This document shows, one piece after another, positions 56,002 through 64,000 of a stretch of 64,000 nt of DNA. Numbering within the stretch: position 1 is the stretch's first letter; every line of letters begins with the position of its first letter. The stretch is from Castor canadensis (taxonomy: Eukaryota > Chordata > Mammalia > Rodentia > Castoridae). Under the pieces are notes generated by a model. It made no database searches. It worked only from the letters and a program-made list of their open reading frames with translations, and had not been told where the DNA came from. Location of the stretch: positions 1,927,001 through 1,991,000 of the forward strand of contig NC_133400.1 of NCBI RefSeq assembly GCF_047511655.1, written 5' to 3'. A program made the position numbers and the translations under genes.

Positions 56002-56225
56002 AACAGATGTATTCTGTCTCTCAGGTGCTGGTCACTGTGAGTGGGCACACCAGCCCTGCCCTGTGAGGGCTTCTCTGAGCCGGTTACATGGATAGTGGCA
56101 TCCCTAGTGACAGAGGAGGGAGGGACAGTGAGTACAGCAAGGGACAGCAAGCTATTCAATATGTGATTACAACCATGGCACCGAAAAGATTTGCCAAACG
56201 TATAATTGATCAAAAATTGAAGATG

Positions 56226-56339
56226 AGTCAGGCGTGGTGGTGTGCACCTGCAATCCCGGTACCTGGGAGGCTGAGGCAGGAGATTATAAGTTGAAAGCCA
56301 GCTTGGGGCTACATAGTGAGACTGTCTTAAAAAAAAAAT
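56226..56339 (+). mobile_element. B1-like monomer
   Basis: GTCAGGCGTGGTGGTGTGCA, CCTGGGAGGCTGAGGCAGGA, GGGGCTACATAGTGAGACTG and an A10 tail. Confidence 0.9.
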
Positions 56340-57697
56340 CTGAACATGTTGCAAATGAAATCAATAATTTTTTTGTGCCAACAGCCAGCTCCCAATACAG
56401 GTTAACAAGTAGACCAGTTGGGTGGCCCAACTCACCTTTTTGAATTTGCTTTCTTCGTTTACTATTTAAGGAGTTAATCCAGTGACTGCTAACTTCCCTT
56501 TGGCTGCAGTCTTTCCCGTCCTGGGATTATTGCCATGAGGTATGGAAGTATTAATAAGATTTTGGGAAAATCCCACTTTACAAGCCTTTGGGTAAAACCC
56601 CGGGTGCACACGGCAAGTCACAACTGGCAGGGAGACATGCCACCAGGTGCAGAACCTAGCTGAGCACCATGATGTCACCAGAAGAAATGAACTTTGTTTG
56701 GGAGAAGTGTGCAGATTTATGTAGGAAGTCAGAACCACTAGCCTCCGTCCAAAGAGAACAAGAGTCTCAGACTGACCCTGGTTCCCAAGGCACTCAGACT
56801 TTAATTCAGCCCCGGCTGTTTGTGGGCCGGCAGGGCTGAGCTTTGCCAGGACACAGGGAGGAGCCCCAGCACCACCCCCATCCACCCGACAGCCAGCAAT
56901 GGCTCTGCGACTCACAGACGTGTCTGCAATGGCAAGCCAGCCCTGTGTGAAGGAAAATGAGTTGGAGCACCAAGTCTCAGAGGTGTGACAAGGGTCACAC
57001 GGATGACCTATGGACCGAGCAGTAAGAAAAATCATAGCTCCAGAACCATCTCTGAGCCAAACCAGCCCTGTACTCCACACAGCCTCGTGCACAGGTGCGC
57101 TCCAGAGATGCTGGAGCCCAAACACGGGCAAAGACCTCCTTGGTCAGCACCTCCTGATGTAACTGGGGTCACACAGTGGAGAGGACACGGCGGCGGGGGG
57201 GGGGTTAGAATTCGTCACAGGAAGGTGTCCCACTCGCAAGGTTGCCGTGAGCAGTGAGATGGAGTCGAGCACCAGTGGCCAGCAGGGTCAAGGAGTGTTT
57301 GGTCCCGAACGGCAGACTCATCTGCAGGATTTGGGGAGCCTCGTGACACCATGGCTCTCCTCGCTGGCACACCTGCCACCTGCCCAGTCGCCACCTTCAG
57401 TCATTCTTGGGGGACAGTGCAGTGGTATTTTGGAACCTCCGCCAGTCCCCACGTGCCTTCCCCGTGACCTGACGTTCTCTCTGCAGGTGAGGACAATGAC
57501 CTATTGATCTCAAAGTGTGGCACAAGGGTTAAATGAGGCATGAAAATGCTCTGTGCCCCAGCCTTGCTGCTCTTCCTGCTCCCGGTGCCAAAACCCTTAG
57601 CCAGTCTGGGCTGGGCCAGAGGCATAAGGAACACTGCCAGCCTCAAGCCCCAGTTCTGTCTGTCCTTTGCAAGTGACTTAGCCTGTCTGTACCCAGG
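56340..57697. other. Unique DNA under a 221-codon minus-strand frame
   Basis: The minus strand is open from 57131 to 56466. The translation has no domain I recognise and a biased Cys/Trp/Ser composition. No splice or promoter context is evident. A G10 run lies at 57198-57207. Not called as a gene. Confidence 0.35.
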
Positions 57698-57868
57698 TTT
57701 TTGTTTCTGTTTTTGGTGGTACTGGAGTTTGAACTCAGGGCCTTGCCCTTGACATTCTACCACTTGAGTCACACCCCCAGCCCTGTTTGCTTTGAGCTTT
57801 AGCCCGAGGTCCTATCTCCACCTCCTGCATAGCTGGGATCACAGGCTTATGCCACCTTGCCCAGTTGT
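57698..57868 (-). mobile_element. Composite SINE, minus strand
   Basis: GGTGGTACTGGAGTTTGAAC, CATTCTACCACTTGAGTCAC, CCTATCTCCACCTCCTGCAT and AGCTGGGATCACAGGCTTAT; part of the B1-like portion is deleted. Confidence 0.85.
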
Positions 57869-58438
57869 GCCCAGTCTTTTCATCTGCAAAGCGATGATGA
57901 TAAATGGCACCGTCGCCCCTCACTGAAGGACTCAGCCTACAGGAAGCACTACGGCCGCCTCCTCGTGGCAGTTCTCAGCCTGTTCTCTGGGTGGGGATGT
58001 GTGTCCATACGAGCAGTCGTGCTGATAGATGAGCGCGCTCGTGTGGCTTACACTCCTGGGCCTGTGTGAATCCTGCCTGTCAGAACCCTCGAAAGACCTT
58101 CGAGAATGTGGGAGTCACCATTTCTCGAGCACTTGTTGGATGTGGAAAGGTATTGCTTCCATTTCACAGAGAAAGACGTGGGGATGGGTGGGCTGCAAGC
58201 TGAGGGTGAGGGGAATTTGGGCAGACAGAGATGGACACTGGAATGGTGATTCATCCACAAGCCAAGGGACCAGGAGCTGGAGGGGACCTGGGGCAGAGCC
58301 TCCCTCAAGCCTTGAGAGGAGTCAGCCGGGTTGCACCTGGATTTCAGACTTTTGGCCTCCAGACTTCAGGGAACGGACTTCTGGGATTTTAAGCATCTAG
58401 TTAGTGATTGTTGTGCACAGCAACTTCAAAAAGAGTTT
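57869..58438. other. Unique non-coding DNA
   Basis: No gene recognised. CATTTCACAGAGAAAGACG near 58160 is a faint MIR-like word. Confidence 0.3.
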
Positions 58439-58640
58439 TGGGCTGGGTGCTGTGGCTCACTCCTACAATCCTAGCTACTTGGGAGGCTGAAATCAGGAGG
58501 ATTGAGGTTTAAGACCAGCCCAGGCAAATAGTTCATGAAACCCCATCTCCAAAATAACCAGAGCAAAATGGACTAGAGGTGTGGCTCAAGCAGTAGAGTG
58601 CCTACTTTGCAAGCATGAAGCCCTGAGTTCAAATCTCTGA
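58439..58640 (+). mobile_element. Full-length composite SINE, no clear A tail
   Basis: GGGCTGGGTGCTGTGGCTCA, AGACCAGCCCAGGCAAATAG, CCAAAATAACCAGAGCAAAA, TGGCTCAAGCAGTAGAGTGC and GAGTTCAAATC. The usual A-rich tail is missing or eroded. Confidence 0.92.
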
Positions 58641-58779
58641 TTTTTCATCTCTGGCTACAAGTCTCTTGGTATAACTGCTGTGCTGAGCTGTCCGGCTTCC
58701 CAGGCTCACTCTGCCTGGCTCTGAGGCGGTTTAATTGGAAACCCCTGGCTTAATTAGTACATTTCATTAAGATAGATTT

Positions 58780-59185
58780 CAAAAGCAAATGCATCATGAA
58801 TGCAAACTCCAAATGGACCAGAGGTGTAAATGTAGAAAAGCAGCCCCAAAAGTAATAGAAGAAAATCTGTGCCCATTCCTTTACAGCCTGGGTGTTGCAA
58901 AGCTTATCTAACCATGGCTCAAAATCCAGGGGCCATGATTTAGATCAATAAATCTAACATCATAAAACAAGAGTCTCTTTCACGGTACAAACACCACCCA
59001 CAGAGCCAAAGGGCACCTGACGAGTGAGAAAGCACTGTCAATATAAATCACAGGTAAAGGGCTCCTATCTAGAATATGCAGAGACCTTCGACAAATCAAG
59101 AGAAACGGTGTCCAAACCCTGATAGAAAAATGAGCAAAACAGGCAGCTTACACGGAGATATAAAAATGACATTCCAGCCTGTGCT
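58780..59185 (+). mobile_element. Old LINE-1 ORF2 fragment
   Basis: GAGGTGTAAATGTAGAAAAG, AATAGAAGAAAATCTGTGCC, AAGGGCTCCTATCTAGAATA, TGATAGAAAAATGAGCAAAA and GGAGATATAAAAATGAC match, in order, the part of ORF2 just upstream of the C-terminal region seen at 23356. The frame is broken many times. Confidence 0.7.
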
Positions 59186-59483
59186 CTGACCCTGCCAGAG
59201 TTTCTGAGATCCTGTGATGATTTAATAAATCTGTTTCTGCTCAAACTTGATAGAGTCAATTCTGTTGTTGGCAATTTATATGTGGGGGGGCGGTGCGGGA
59301 GAGGCAGGTCATTTCCACATATCCATCTGCCTAGAAGATTGAAGACTTTGGGCCTACACTGCGACCAAACTGATTTCAACAGATTCTAGAGTCTCTCTAG
59401 AGATGGGGCAAAGCAAAATGGACTCACAGATGCATTTCCCCTCCGCTCCCCTCCCCTGCCCTCTCCTCTCCTCTTCTTCCTTC
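59186..59483. other. Unique non-coding DNA
   Basis: Nothing recognised besides a G-rich run (GTGGGGGGGCGG, 59282-59293) and a C/T-rich run at 59440-59485. Confidence 0.3.
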
Positions 59484-59572
59484 CTCTTTTTTGGTGGTAC
59501 TGGGGTTTGAACTCTGGGCCTCTTGCTTGCTTGCTAGGCAGGCGCTGTACCACTTGAGCCAGTCCTCACAGA
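59484..59572 (-). mobile_element. ID-like SINE unit, minus strand
   Basis: TTTTTTGGTGGTACTGGGGT, TTGCTTGCTTGCTAGGCAGG and TACCACTTGAGCCAGTCC. TCACAGATGCATTTCC occurs on both sides (about 59425-59440 and 59567-59582), a strong candidate target-site duplication. Confidence 0.9.
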
Positions 59573-59694
59573 TGCATTTCCAAGCAATCACAGTTTTGTT
59601 GCAAAAACAGTATTGCCTTTTGAGGCCACTTCTTTGGAGAAGTGACAGGCTGGCTGAATTCTGAGAGGCTTGCTGAAAAAACAACATTCATTAT

Positions 59695-60032
59695 TTATTT
59701 ATTTATTATTTTTTGGTGGGACTGGAGTTTGAACTTAGGGCTTCCCACTTGCAAAGTAGGTGTTCTACCACTTGAACCACACTTTCAGTCCATTTTGCTT
59801 CGGTTATTTTAGAGATGGGGTCTTGCAAACTATTTGCCTGAACTGGCCTCAAACCCCAGTGCTCACTATCTCAGCCTCCTCCTACTTATGCCTCCTGCGT
59901 AGCGAGGATGACAGGTGCAGGCCACCATGCCTGGCTTTTTTTGTTCAGATAGGGTCTAGCTAACTCTTTGCCAGGGCTGGCCTTTGGACTGAGAGCCTCC
60001 CGATCTTCACCTCCCAAGTTGCTGGGAGAATT
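59695..60032 (-). mobile_element. Three-part SINE, minus strand
   Basis: ID-like tail (GGACTGGAGTTTGAACTTAG, AAGTAGGTGTTCTACCACTT), then two inverted 7SL-like monomers (GATGGGGTCTTGCAAACTAT, and CAGATAGGGTCTAGCTAACT from about 59947). Confidence 0.88.
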
Positions 60033-60425
60033 CGTTACCTGCCTCGGAGCGTGTGCCCCAGCTTGCGTTGGGCGGCTCCTGCCTCTAGGCTTCAAATCAA
60101 GCAGTGAGGGCGGGAGGAAGTCTTGCTCGGATAGCACTGGGATGCTGTCCAATGCCTCCATCTTCTCCACACTGGTCTAGAACTTCTCTGAAGCCAGCAG
60201 GAGCAGAGGGGGCGGGTCAGGTTTCAGGGTGGTGCAAAGTCCAGGCCAGGCAGGGCTGTGTTTTGAAACTCTCTCACATGAAAACAACACGGGGGATTCA
60301 TCTGATTGGTCGTGGTACACCCAAACGATGAGACTCTGCACTGCCCTGGAAAACCACGGGTTAGAATCCTCACTGGCACGGGAAGACATTTGGGATATGT
60401 GAAGTGGAAAAAAAAAAAATAGAGC
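60033..60425. other. Unique non-coding DNA
   Basis: No gene or repeat recognised. Confidence 0.3.
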
Positions 60426-60556
60426 TGGCCAGGCGTGTCAGTCGTGCCTGTAATCCCAGCACTTGGGAGGCTGAAGCAGCAGGATGGCAACTTTGAGGCC
60501 AGCCTGGGGTACGTGGCTCTAAGACCCTGTCTCAAAACTAACGAGCAACAAAAAAT
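60426..60556 (+). mobile_element. B1-like monomer
   Basis: GGCCAGGCGTGTCAGTCGTG, CTGTAATCCCAGCACTTGGG, CAACTTTGAGGCCAGCCTGG and GACCCTGTCTCAAAACTAAC. Confidence 0.92.
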
Positions 60557-60831
60557 GTATAGTACAGTCTTACTTCTGCATTGTAAAAGTAGGATTTATA
60601 AAAGCATATGTGAGTATATTTATGTACTTTGAGTAAGAAGGGAGATTTTTGACTTTCATGTTATTTTCTTTATGAGTACATTGCCTCATCAACAGATAAA
60701 CAACACAGTCATTTACGTAGTTTTTGAAGTCTCCAACTTGTTTGCTTGAAAAACCTCCAGAAAGAAAATATGTTGAGGCCAGGGATGGAGCAGAAGCCAC
60801 ACTTGGAATAGAAACAGCAGAAAGTCACCTC
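60557..60831. other. Unique AT-rich DNA
   Basis: No gene or repeat recognised. Confidence 0.3.
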
Positions 60832-61180
60832 ACTGGGCGCAGTGGCAGGTGCCTGTGGGGAGGCTGAGGCAGGAGGAAGCACCTGCGCCTAGGAGTTTGG
60901 GACCAATCCAGGCAACATAGTGACACCCTGTCTTTTTTGTTGTTGTTGTTTTGAGGTACTGGGGTTTGAACTCAGGACCTCATGCTTGCTAGGTAGATGC
61001 TCTACCACTTGAGCCACTCCACCAGCCCTGTTTTGTGATGGGTATTTTTGATATAGGGTCTCAAAAAGTATTTTGCTTAGGCTGGACTTGAACCTTGATC
61101 CTCCTGATCTCTGATTCCCGAGTGGCTAGGATTACAGGCGTGAGCATCAATGCCCAGCAGAGACCCTGTCTTTAAAAAAA
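60832..61180 (+). mobile_element. B1-like monomer split by a younger SINE
   Basis: Left part 60832-60934 (CTGGGCGCAGTGGCAGGTGC, GGAGGCTGAGGCAGGAGGAA, CAACATAGTGACACCCTGTC); right part is its A tail (TCTTTAAAAAAAATG, from 61170). A minus-strand SINE lies between. Confidence 0.88.
60935..61162 (-). mobile_element. Nested composite SINE with 10-bp TSD
   Basis: T/GTT-rich tail, GAGGTACTGGGGTTTGAACT, GCTAGGTAGATGCTCTACCA, GATATAGGGTCTCAAAAAGT and GGATTACAGGCGTGAGCATC. ACCCTGTCTT is present at 60925-60934 and 61163-61172, so it inserted at the end of the older B1 monomer. Confidence 0.93.
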
Positions 61181-61365
61181 ATGTTATCTCTATTGAGGTC
61201 AGTCAATGGGTATTCAAGAAATGACCTCACGATGCCCTTGACTTTGGGATGTGTTCAAACATTTCAATGACACAAGCAGAACACACAAAACCTCCAGCAA
61301 CAGCAAACTGATTATTGGCTTTCAGAGGACATCATGACTGTGATATAAGAAACGGAGACGTGTGA

Positions 61366-61548
61366 CGCTGGGCGTGGTGTTTCGTGACTGTAATACCAGC
61401 TACTCTGGAGGCAGAGGCAGAGGAGAGCAAGCTCAAGGCCAGCCAGGGCAAAGTTAGGGAGACCCTGTCTCAAAAACGAAATACAAAGAAAAGGGTAGAG
61501 TGATCACTTAGCTCATATGAGGATGAGGCCTTGAGTTCAATCCATGGT

Positions 61549-61551
<3 letters not shown>
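61366..61551 (+). mobile_element. B1-like + ID-like SINE
   Basis: GACGCTGGGCGTGGTGTTTC, CTACTCTGGAGGCAGAGGCA, GACCCTGTCTCAAAAACGAA and a shortened ID unit ending GAGTTCAATCCATGGTACCG. Confidence 0.85.
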
Positions 61552-61606
<55 letters not shown>

Positions 61607-61610
61607 AGGG
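61552..61610. repeat. (GA)n microsatellite
   Basis: About 24 GA dinucleotides then GGGA units, grown from the SINE tail. Explains a SLSLSL minus-strand frame. Confidence 0.97.
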
Positions 61611-61684
61611 ATAGAGGAAGGCAAGGAATGAAAAAACATATAACAGAAATAAGACTGTGGAATGCCATGGTAAGAACTGAGGCC

Positions 61685-61800
61685 CCATGGGCCGTGTAAC
61701 CTCTGCTCAGTGACTACCAAGCCTCAGTTTCCCCATCTGTAAAACAGGGAGAGTCTTTGCCGAGTGCTAGACACGTGGTGGTCCGTACTTAAAATCTGGT
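61685..61800 (+). repeat. MIR SINE fragment
   Basis: AAGCCTCAGTTTCCCCATCT, GTAAAACAGGGAGAGTC and GCCGAGTGCTAGACACGTGG follow the sense order of MIR. Confidence 0.7.
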
Positions 61801-63374
61801 CATTTTTGTGGTGGCCGTTAATCTGGAGACGCCCCCTAGGTGCCAAGGAACATGAGTCAGGACTGCCGGGTTCCTGGCAAAAAATTCATATTCTAAGGTG
61901 GGACCACAGGGAGCCTGGCTCTTCACCAGAGGTCGGTTAGGACAGTCCATTTTAAATAAGGACCCGGTAATGTCCACTGGGGACTGTCAGCATCCAGCCC
62001 AGCACAGACACCCCGGTGAGTCACCGTGCTCTGCCAGGGCGAGGCATCACTTAGGGATAATCGTCCACTTTAGCCGCCAGTCACAAGCAGCCATGGCCGG
62101 CAGAAGCTGGCATGCACAGACACCTTTGGAGTCTCTGGTTTGCAGAAACAGCAAATAAACTTCTTCCTCGCTGTGATTCCTCCCCCGAGAGGCACGGTCT
62201 GTGGGCGCCTGACTTAGGTCAGGCTCCAGTTCCAAGGAGAAGGAATCACCCGGCCTGGCCCATGCCTGGACCGCTGGTGATGAAGGCCATCAGGACTGGT
62301 CACTCAGGGTGGTGGCAATCACAGGAGGCGCTCAGGAGCCACGGCCCAGCACCAGAACCTTAGAGGCCTGCTCGCCTGAAGGCCCCTTGTTCTAGGAGTT
62401 GGGTTCCAGAACCTTCTCAACCCCAGGGAAGCAGGGCTTGGGCCAAGGGAAAGAGGAGGCCCATGCAGAGCCACAGGCCGGAGCAGCATCCCAGGGGACA
62501 GCAACAGTGACTTCTCCAAGCTTCTGTGCGCTTTCCAGCCCTAGAACCTCATCCTACTCTGAGTCCCCATCTCAAGCTTGCCTTCCTGCCTGGGCTTAGT
62601 CCCTGCTGGGCCTCCACAATTCCTCCTCCGCTGGCCCGGAGGGAAGGCAGTGCGCTGGGGACGGTCCTACCTGGCCCCCACCTACTGCAGCCACGTGAGG
62701 CAGAGTCACCCAGTCAGGCACAAGAAACAAACGCAGGGAGCATCACGCCTGCATCCTACACTCGTTCATGGGAACTCCAAGTTCCTCCCTCTCAAAAATA
62801 ATTCGTGCCCCATTCAGCCGTTTGGAAGGGGCAGCTCCTCCCTTCCCCAGTCTCATGCCCTGAGGAAGCCAGCTCGGCATGACCACTGGAGCTCCCCACT
62901 CAACGTCAGACGGATGGTCTCCCTGTCTGATCCGCCCATCACTTGGAGGCATGGCCGCCCTTCGGACCTAGCGGACTCCTGGGACCCTTGCCCATCCCAG
63001 CCACCCCCGGGGATCCCCAAGCCCTCCACAATTCTGGCAGGGCCCAGGCGCCTTGGCGGGAGGAAGGGCGGCCAGGGGTCTGAATGCAGTCACAAGAGGC
63101 CAGGCTCCGTCAGGGAAGGGCCCTGGGTGGCAGGGAGCGTGCAGACTCAGCTCAGACATCCACAGCCTGCACTGGAGGAAGGAGCAGCGACAGGGACAGT
63201 CTCAGAGTGCGGGAGGCTTGGCGTCAGTCCCTTGAAGTTGGGGTTGTGGGGCTGGGCCTCACTTATCTTTGAGGCTCCCCAAACCCGGGCTGAGGTGTAT
63301 GTAGTCCTGTAGGGTAGGGGCCAGACCACCGGTGTGAACTGGATTAAGTAGAGCCACACTGAAGCTCGGGGGAA
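61801..63374. other. Unique DNA with the longest non-repeat open frame
   Basis: No gene recognised. The frame 62578-63312 (+) runs 244 codons without a stop. Its translation is Pro/Ser/Gly/Arg-rich with no domain, and it overlaps other open frames on both strands, as is common in GC-rich DNA. I leave it uncalled. Confidence 0.35.
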
Positions 63375-63640
63375 ATGACACTGCATTGGTTTCCTGTGGT
63401 TACCCTAGGGAACAACCACTCTGGAGGCCATGAGTCCAAAACCACAGGGTGGGCAGGCTGTGCTCCCTCCGAAGGTGGACAGGAGGGTCTGTCCTCATCT
63501 AGTATGACCTTAATTCTTATCTCCTTAATTATATCTGCAAACACCCTATTTCCAAATAAGGCCATATTCGGGCTCCAGTTGGACACGGATTTTGTGGAGC
63601 ACTATTCAATCCAGCGAACCGCACAGCACAAAGTAGAAAG
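63375..63640 (-). mobile_element. MaLR/ERVL-like LTR remnant, minus strand
   Basis: GGTTTCCTGTGGTTACCCTA, CTCTGGAGGCCATGAGTCCA, ATTATATCTGCAAACACCCT, ATTTCCAAATAAGGCCATAT and TTCAATCCAGCGAACCGCAC are the antisense of the LTR type found at 41105. Confidence 0.7.
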
Positions 63641-63764
63641 AAGGTGGCCAGGAGCCACCTTGGGGGGATCTTGACCCAACAACTTGTGCGGCTCGGGCCT
63701 CGGCTGTCCCAGCAAGAAAGGGCTTCCGGTGGTCAGCTCTGACCAGCGCTACCACCCGGCGGGC

Positions 63765-63865
63765 CGGGTTTCTGGCTCCTTTTACAGATGAGGAAACTGA
63801 GGCTCACAGGGGTTGAGTGAGTGGCCCGGGTCACAGTGGGCCAGAGCTGAGGCTGGAGTCCTGGT
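63765..63865 (-). repeat. MIR SINE remnant
   Basis: TTTTACAGATGAGGAAACTG, AGGCTCACAGGGGTTGAGTG and GTGGCCCGGGTCACAGTGGG are close to the antisense MIR core. Confidence 0.8.
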
Positions 63866-64000
63866 GTCTGGGGATTCTGGGGAAGTTCCTTTAGCAACAG
63901 GAAGCAGAGGCGCTGGCCGTCCTGTCAACCTGCTTTGGTTCCTAAGAGCTCACATTGGGGAAGCACCGGGAAGAGTGAGATCCAAGCCAACAAGGATGAA
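63866..64000. other. Unique non-coding DNA to window end
   Basis: Nothing recognised. Confidence 0.3.

Noticed and set aside
55743-56354. 203-codon minus-strand frame
   Set aside because: Largely translation of an inverted three-part SINE and a B1 monomer.
56466-57131. 221-codon minus-strand frame
   Set aside because: No recognisable domain or gene structure; length can arise by chance in GC-rich DNA.

Overview
This window reads as nuclear DNA of a mammal, most likely a non-muroid rodent. It is packed with short interspersed repeats (SINEs) that join one or two 7SL-derived B1-like monomers to a tRNA-derived ID-like tail. It also holds LINE-1 fragments, mammalian-wide MIR elements, MaLR/ERVL-type LTR remnants and microsatellites. 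The SINE diagnostic words (TTTGAACTCAGGGCC, GAGCCACTCCACCAGCCC on the minus strand) fit a B1-dID-like family. My best guess is a beaver (Castor), at roughly 60% confidence and from memory of such repeats only. I see no operons, ribosome binding sites, CRISPR arrays or other prokaryotic features.

I could not support any intact protein-coding gene. The longest recognisable coding remnant is the C-terminal part of LINE-1 ORF2 (23358-24164, +), inside a 5'-truncated L1 with a 9-bp target-site duplication. The only recognisable host gene is a processed pseudogene of a folate receptor (best match FOLR1) on the minus strand, about 54149-55025. It has no introns, frameshifts, an internal deletion, an in-frame stop, an AATAAA signal and a poly(A) tract. 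The only recognisable non-repeat RNA gene is a U6 snRNA retrocopy (42097-42199, +) with a 12-bp perfect target-site duplication. Most long open frames elsewhere are unconserved-looking, low-complexity or repeat-derived.

Layout. 1-5.9 kb: SINE-poor unique DNA with an old MIR and CA/TG tracts. 5.9-13 kb: SINE-rich, with an old L1 tail. 13-19 kb: older repeats, an LTR-like element, a GC-rich minisatellite with a 133-bp higher-order period (16262-16840), a hAT remnant and a GGAT/GATG microsatellite. 19-30 kb: SINEs, the young-looking L1, another L1 3' end, MaLR remnants and a good CTCF-like motif at 27758. 30-42 kb: mostly unique DNA with a MaLR carrying a second CTCF-like motif (37141), an ancient L1 with a SINE tail inside it, and an LTR. 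42-48 kb: U6 copy, an MLT1-type LTR, another LTR-like block, an ID element and a run of four SINEs. 48-61.6 kb: SINEs, the folate-receptor pseudogene, an old L1 and nested SINEs ending in a GA microsatellite. 61.6-64 kb: mostly unique DNA with an LTR remnant and MIRs.

I infer that the window is intergenic or deep intronic. No exons with convincing splice context and coding similarity were found, but short conserved exons or lncRNA exons cannot be excluded by eye.
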